NCBI GenBank assembly: GCA_034008185.1
Contig: CM067081.1
Location: 10,539,821-10,603,820 of the forward strand
Source of the DNA: Gorsachius magnificus
Taxonomy: Eukaryota; Chordata; Aves; Pelecaniformes; Ardeidae
Direction of reading: 5' to 3'
Length of the DNA stretch: 64,000 nt
In this document: positions 57,501 to 64,000 of the stretch, in pieces
Layout: every line of letters begins with the position of its first letter
How positions within the stretch are numbered: position 1 is the first letter of the stretch
Position numbers and translations under genes: made by a program
Notes under the pieces: model-generated
The model's input: only the letters and a program-made list of their open reading frames with translations
What the model was told of the DNA's origin: nothing
Database searches by the model: none

Positions 57501-60500
57501 GATAAATAGCCTGCAGTAATGAAAGAGAAGTCCCAGGCAACCTGTAGCCCAGAGGTGAAGTTCAGACAGCCTGTCTAGATATGGAAGTTCCCATATTACA
57601 TTTTTGGCCATGAATGTATAGTGCCCAGGCAATCTGCATGAGCGTCCCCTTGTGGACGTTCTTAACGTGCATTAATGCCAGGAGGTCTAATTCAGTTTCA
57701 GATCAAAATTTGCCCCTATCTTGCCTGTTCAGACAAACTCTGAATGACCAGCCTTCCTCTGGCAGTGTAATAACCTGTCCTATACACTCCTAAGGCAATT
57801 GAATAGGGGACTGTTCCCTGCTGCTCGCTGTCACAGCTGTGACACCCATGAGCACAAGGCTCTGAAGCAGAGCATGCTGGCACCCATCCTGGTACAGCTG
57901 TTTATCCCCTGTACTGTACACTTTAAGACTCTTCTTGGGAGACAACCTAAAGGAAACTTGCAGAAATCTCTGAAAGAGGACTGTACCCAGCCAGATATGT
58001 CCTTTTAGGATTGGCAAGGTGCAAGAGCAGAGCCATGGTGAGGGACCTACTTGAGTAATTCTGCTATATCCAATCTACTTTAATTTGTCAAAGATGTCTC
58101 TAGCTGGCCATCCTTAAATTTAGGAATACAACACCCAAGCCTGTTTTAAACTGCCTATGGACACACCAGACCAAAGACAACCCGTAGCAGAACAGTCATG
58201 GGTCATAGGTTATCTATATTCATTGTGAGGAGTGTAATGGAGAGGGGCATGTAGAAGTGATCAAGGGTTCATCTGAGCAGAGAAGAGATTTTTTGTGCTT
58301 CTCCTGAGCCCAGCAAGTTTACTGAGAGCAACAGGGCACACAGTTACAACCTTTGGTTCTCACTGTTAACAGGTCATGCTAATGGACACAGGAGGAAAGG
58401 CATATGAGTTCAAACACAGGTTGCATTGTAGTCAGTGGCAAAACTCTCAAAGAGAACAACTAAATGGAAGTGGAGAACAGACAAAAGGCACATGGAGTGA
58501 GCAGACAATGCAAGTGAAAAATGTGCATTGCTGGGGAAAGAGAAGGACTCTTGAGAGAACAAAAAGCAAAAATGTAAGGAATTTTTTATATATATATAAA
58601 GCAGAAGAACAGAAGCAAAAAGAAACTCTCATAATGTCCTTTTGATTAGTTGCTCTAGACAGCATGCAAATGCATGAAGCAGGGGAAATAGAGGAATAAT
58701 CTAATTACATTTCTAATGTAAGGAAAAAACAAAACTATACAGGAGTGGAACAATTTCAGTGGAACAAGCTTTGTTAGAATTGAAAGTGTTGGGTAAAATT
58801 GAAAGAAAGAGAATGACAAAGGGAAGAGGCGAGAGGGAGAAACTGGAAGGCGTTCAAAGTAAAATTCATGTTTGCCTCAGGGAATGTTGTGTATGTGTAT
58901 GCTACCTACCCAGTAAATATATTGTAAAGGAAAATGGATGCCAGTGTGAGTGAAAAATGCTTTGTATGAAGTAATCAAGGTTAGGAAGGGACCAAATATG
59001 AGGGATAAAATGTTTATTATGGAAGGGAGAGATGAGAAAGTGTAGAGAAAAGAGAGGTGAATTCAGTAAAAAGACTAAAAGCAAAGTAGCACAAAAGGAG
59101 AAAAGAGAAGCAATAGAAATATGTTAGGGCAGGAAGGTCATCCAAGGAGATTATAGGCTAGGATATTGTAAATGTAAGATAATATTAACCAAAGAAATAG
59201 ATATGGCTACAATATGAAATTAATTCCCTGCCTCAGTTTTCACAAAATAAAAATAAAGGACAAATGTTAAAAGCAGACATAAAATTTCCCCAGGGAGGAA
59301 AAAGAAATATTACAGGAAATCTCGATCATGCCAGAACAGGTAATCAAAAATAATGGTCAAAACCATATACACCAAGAATATATATAGAAAAAAACCTCAA
59401 ACTACCTCTACTCAAGTATACTTGGGTATACTTTACAACTTTCTTTGTAAGAAAAAAAAAAGAAAAAAGAGGTTCGAGGAGAGAAGAATAAAAGTTTCAA
59501 CTCACAGATCTCTTTTAAAGCATATAGATGACAAGCTAAAAGCTATATTTAAAATACCCATCCTACCAATTCTTCACTCTTCTGATAAAATAGATGTCTT
59601 TGGAAAAGAACACAATGAAACCAGTCCTCAAAGCCTGTACGCTTCACTGTCTTGTAATTCACATACCCATTAAGGACATAATCTGCTACCACTGAAGCCA
59701 ATGGAAGCATGTAATGCTGATTTCACATGGCACTGAGTCACTTCCCAGCTAACAGAACAGTTTACATGCCTATGTTGGAGGAATGGTATGGACCTTCGCA
59801 GCCCTGTGTGCTGAGAGTGCCTTCACCACCAAATTCATACATGTTCATCACTGCTTCATGTATCAGTCTTCCCAGGTGGAAAATGGGACACGCAACTGCT
59901 GCTGAAGTGTTTTTGAGACCAGTCAGTGAAAACTTGGATTTTACACATACAAAGACGACTCAAAAAGATGCTTCTTGGGACATATAGAGGAAGAAATTAC
60001 TGCTAAGTACCTCTTTATTTCTCTGCTTTGGCTGCCCACCCTGTATAAAACAACAGGGCAGAAGAGCAGTTGCATCTGGGCTCCTACGCTTCTCAAGTCC
60101 TCATGTCCCCTTGTGTGAGTCAACAGGAGGGAAAAGTGCTACTTCTGTCCTAAAGTTGCTCTTTTAATTCCTTCTGTGCTGCCAGACATGTGTAATTGCA
60201 TGCTGCCACTTCCTCAGAGAAGATTGCAACCACTGTGTTTTCAGCAGTGCTGGGCTAAGATAGCTAAGAGCCACCAGCATAGTAGTCTTAGAAGAATCAG
60301 CCTTGAGGAGTCATGTATCTGACACTCCATCTGAGGTCAGTGGTTCAAAAGCTACAGGGAGCTTTATTTACCCCTTGTTAAAATGTTCAGCAGCCTCTTT
60401 AACAAAACTACATCTGGGTGAGCTGAGTCTTGCTCCAAGTTGCTTTGGAATTCATTCAGAGAAATTCCCTTGACTTCTGCAGGCATGTAGAGCTGCCAGC

Positions 60501-63500
60501 TTGCAGCAGCAAGGAAGATATTTTACTCAGCCCATCACACTGATACAGGCAGGCATCTGATGGTTACGTTTTTTAAAAATTATTTAAAAGCACTTAAAGC
60601 CCATTTTGAGCATCTTTAAATGCTAGTGAATAGCTTAGTCACAAAGTACTCTTCTGTCTCTTAGTTCCCCAGATAAGGTGCCAGGCATAATGTTGCAGAA
60701 GCACAGGACCGTAGTTTTTACTTGGTTTTATCTTAAGTATAAATGGTGTCCCACATCTTGCTGGAAGGGGGATAACATTTATGGAAATGACACATGGACA
60801 GCAGCAGGGATATAATTTCTTTGAGTATATTGAATTCAAATTTCTATTGAATCCAGAGGAATGGTTGCCTTCCATCTTCTGTGTATCAGGAAGTGATATC
60901 TGGTCCATCTAAGAATTTAACCCACAGGATTTCCGTGGATATTTTCAGAGGTGTGAATCTCGGCTGGTGAAACGATACTGGCTATACTGAAGTTAGACTT
61001 ACTTACACCAGATGTGAAAGGTTAAGCAGCAAATCAGGAAACCAGAAGCAGAATCTGGACTCCCTTGAATCACATTCCCATGTATATCTTGAAGGCCCTT
61101 AGCCTTCCAAAGTGCTCAGTTATATCAATTAGTCCTTCTGGTGTATTTATTTCATTATGTCCTATATTTGAGACTATATTTAAGATCTACTGTACCAACA
61201 GAGAGATTCCAACTGCACAGTGGGAAGGAGCTATACAAATGAATGAGCCCTCAGTTAAAGCAGAACAGCCAGAAGAAAATGTCATTGTATAAATAAGTGA
61301 CGTGTTCAGTGAGGTTTACAAAGAGCAAACATCCAAGCTTTTGTAGCAGAGGCTTCATTGCAAGACCCTTCTGAAACATAAACCAAAGATATAACCCTAC
61401 AAATGCTCAACACATAAAACACTAGTAGATGGAACAAAGAGTATTTGAGCTGCATTCCAAAGACAACTGAAGAAGGTACAAGCAATTGATAAAACAAAGG
61501 GCCATGGTGTAGGGGAATATTATTGAACAAGCTATGCTCCTTGGGAGGAATCCAGATCAGCACCTGAGCAGCTGCATATTCCAGAAAATCTGTTGGTGAT
61601 TAATGAGGGAAAAGGGGAGGCCAGTTACAGTCATCTCATCCCAGTGTTAGGAATGCATAACATAAATCAGGTTTTCACCATCTTTTGTAAAGAGCCTCTG
61701 CGCAAAACACAGAGTAACTCTCAGGTGGCAACGAGGGCACTGTGGAAACTCATCTTCAATAAGCAGGCACGTTGTTCTACTGTCTCTACTGGAAGAGTTA
61801 ATTATAAACAAAGAAATATAATCATATGGTACTGAAAAACTGAGGAAAGTTTTGGAAAATATTGCCTAAATGTTAGAGCAACTGACTGAGGTCATTCATC
61901 AGCTCAGGAGGTCAGCATTTGCATGGGCAGAAGTCAAGCCATTTAGACATCTTCAGTGTAAGTGTCCATTCTTGACATCCAGGGTTTCCTTTATTTTTAC
62001 AGGAGAAAAGAAGACATTCCAAGGATGGGCTACACTAGGATGAGTTCAACTGTACCTAGAAATGCCCATTTCTCTCTTTTGGCCATAAAGGGCTCACAGT
62101 AAAACTACCTCTGATGTAGATAACTGCATGCAAATGTCACATTTAGTCAGATGAATCCCCCCTCTTCTAACAGTATGAAATGTTTGCATTGGGCATTAAT
62201 TTTTTGATGTTAAGCCTTGGTATTGAAGTTAGAGATATTTGGGATGGAAAAGGCTGGCTGAGTTTCTTTGCTTATCTTAAAGGCTTGGTGGTTCCCTTTA
62301 CAGTGAGCTATGGAATGTGCTCCAGAGGTCCTCAAGCTATCAGCAACGCTTGTGTGTATGTTCCCACAGCAAAACTTCTTGCTTAGCAGCGCATCTTCAG
62401 AAGAGGTATAATCATGTTATCAGAGCCAAGGAACAATATGAACAGGAAAATACTGTTTTCAAAACATGTTTGATAGCTCAGCAGCGTGCTTTCTAGTGTG
62501 TTGGATTTCAGGACATGAAGAGCCAGTTTGAATTTCTCTGCATGCATGCTGCAAAATATAGTCATCCTTCATTTGTTACTGCAATGGCCTCAATATGATC
62601 TCCAGTTCCTTATTTTCTTCAGTAGTGTCTCGATCAATGACAACAGATGGAAAGGTATGGATTATATAGTATATTCTAGGGGTTTTTTTTCTATAACTAA
62701 ATGAGCTATTTTAGCTGTACTTTTTAGTGGCTGAAAACTGGAATAGGAAAAAAAGAAATATGTCAGAATTAAGTTTAATTTACAAAAAAATTCAGCTGAA
62801 GTAAATGAAAACAAACATAATTTCTTAACAAAAAAAAAAAGAGTCTGCTTTAATTTGAGGTTTTAAAAAAAATTTTTTTCTGTTCCAAAATTTACATTGC
62901 ATTTTGTAGATTTTTTAAAAAAATAAAACCCAAGATAAATACTTTCAAAAGTAAACATTTAATCTGAAGTAACATCTTTTCAAATTATTTTAATTTCAGA
63001 TTGACACAACTACATTGTTAAAATTACCAGCCACAGTAAAGAATGAAAAATGAATGTGGCTATCTTCATATAGGTTGGAGTGTCAGATAAGAGGCATCAT
63101 AATGGAGAAGGGGAAAGTTTATGAACTTTTTTCTGTAGCTTAGTGTAAAACAAACCCTCAGACAAAATTCTCTCATGGTAGTGTTCTGATCCAGTATTCC
63201 ATTTGTAGAGGTTCATGCACATCTTTTGATTGGAGAGTGGTTTTATAACATTACAGCAACCCACATGGCCTCACCTGTGACTGTCAGACTCTACGGCACC
63301 TGCCACCCTGCCGCTAACCCTCATGCAGCCCGAGCTGAATTGGGTGTGTGGTGACCTAGCACAGGCTCCAGGTAGTCAAGACAACTTTGCAAGGAGTGTT
63401 TGCTTTACTGAAGCTCCCTGTGCAAGGACACATACCTTGCCATGTATGCCATGGCATACATAGTCTTGTGTTTACCAGTTCCAAAAAATTTATCTTGGCA

Positions 63501-63544
63501 AAGCAAAAGACAGCTGCTAACACAGGTGTTTGAGTCATATTCTC
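54575..63544. other. Long non-coding stretch
   Basis: About 9 kb with no gene identified. There is a (TTTG)5 run at 55387-55408. Minus-strand 100-codon (57330-57632) and plus-strand 106-codon (59353-59673) frames are not recognised. From about 58370 to 59350 the + strand is strikingly rich in A and G; this may be a decayed retroelement and is treated under findings. TATATATATA lies at 58588-58598. Confidence 0.45.
55387..55408 (+). repeat. (TTTG)5 microsatellite
   Basis: TTGTTTGTTTGTTTGTTTGTTT, a short perfect tetranucleotide repeat. Confidence 0.92.
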
Positions 63545-64000
63545 CTTCCTAATGAAGGCAAAAGCAAAGTCCTGCCTGTGGGATTGAATAACTTTTTGCT
63601 GGGATGCAGCTATCCAGAAAGAAGCTTTGCAGAATGGGATCTGGGAGTCCTGGTGGGTTGCAAGATCCTCGCAAAGCGCTTTTGGGACAGGCCAGATGGA
63701 CAGCAAGATAAACATGGGTCAGCTCTAAGCCTTTGCAGCAAAGGCAGTCGACTGCATATTGGTCAATAGGTCAAGAGAAATTATTCTTCTGGACAAAACA
63801 GATTGACATAAAGGACCAAACTCAGTGGAGGCCTTCAAGCTGGTCAGGGTCACTGGTGCACATGACCTATGAGGAAAGGCTGAAAGAAGGGGTTTTTTTT
63901 CCCCAGACTGAAAAGAGAAGGTTAAGGGGAGATGGTATTGCCAGTTTCAGCTATCAAATTAAGGGGTATTGAAAAGGTGGAGCCAAACTGTTCTTGAGTT
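63545..64000 (+). mobile_element. CR1 LINE fragment, cut by the window edge
   Basis: CR1 ORF2 sequence in + orientation: GCAAAGTCCTGCCTGTGGGA, GATCTGGGAGTCCTGGTGG (Asp-Leu-Gly-Val-Leu-Val), GACAGCAAGATAAACATGGG, CCTTTGCAGCAAAGGCAG, GGTCAAGAGAAATTATT, then YEERLKE and EKRRLRGD in the frame of 63733-63972. It begins further 5' than the other copies. Odd points: extra sequence (about 63658-63698) sits between the two halves of the GTCCTGGTGGACAGCAAG word; a large piece between REVILP and YEERL is missing at about 63790-63865; and GGGGTTTTTTTTCCCC (63889-63904) replaces the normal leucine-phenylalanine coding stretch. The frame is broken. Its 3' end lies beyond the window. Confidence 0.85.

Noticed and set aside
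1..64000. CRISPR arrays, operons, prokaryotic defence systems, mitochondrial insertions or endogenous hepadnavirus
   Set aside because: No regularly spaced repeats with unique spacers, no dense co-directional ORFs, and no recognisable mitochondrial or viral coding sequence other than the ERV LTRs.

Overview
This window looks like bird nuclear DNA, from a gene-poor stretch (intergenic or inside a very large intron) of an A+T-rich region. The main evidence is the interspersed repeats. There are seven fragments of the CR1 LINE, several ending in the typical ATTCTATG repeats. There are also five LTRs of endogenous retroviruses, three of them from a family that I recall as widespread in neoavian genomes. 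No SINE-rich mammalian pattern is present, and nothing looks bacterial: there are no operons, ribosome binding sites or dense ORFs. That the bird is not a galliform is an inference from memory of the LTR and CR1 types.

Layout: 1-2259 is unremarkable. CR1 fragments lie at 2260-2914 (+), 10343-10561 (+), 23347-23805 (+), 35896-36077 (-), 52637-53057 (-), 53960-54574 (+, old) and 63545-64000 (+, cut by the window edge). LTRs of one family lie at 18309-18877 (+, still followed by a decayed lysine-tRNA primer binding site), 25419-25975 (+, a different subfamily) and 47711-48283 (-). A second, unrelated LTR family has a full-length solo copy at 43728-44848 (+) and an older copy at about 19610-20367 (+). 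Three long pyrimidine tracts lie at 6495-6643, 15624-15793 and 28554-28656. The middle one is a compound (CTCTT)13(CCTTC)16 array.

No protein-coding gene can be identified with confidence. Most longer open frames are repeat-derived (CR1 reverse transcriptase tails, LTR, simple repeats). Two short pieces deserve a transcript check. One is a possible first coding exon at 11313-11364 (good start context plus a CAG|GTAAGA donor). The other is a minus-strand open frame at 29257-29613 that ends exactly on a GTAAGT donor. Neither matches a protein I recognise.

No new biological system was found. The points of interest are the ERV remnant with its primer site, the paired LTR families, the compound triplex/G-quadruplex-prone array, a purine-biased kilobase near 58.4-59.4 kb, and the two candidate exons.
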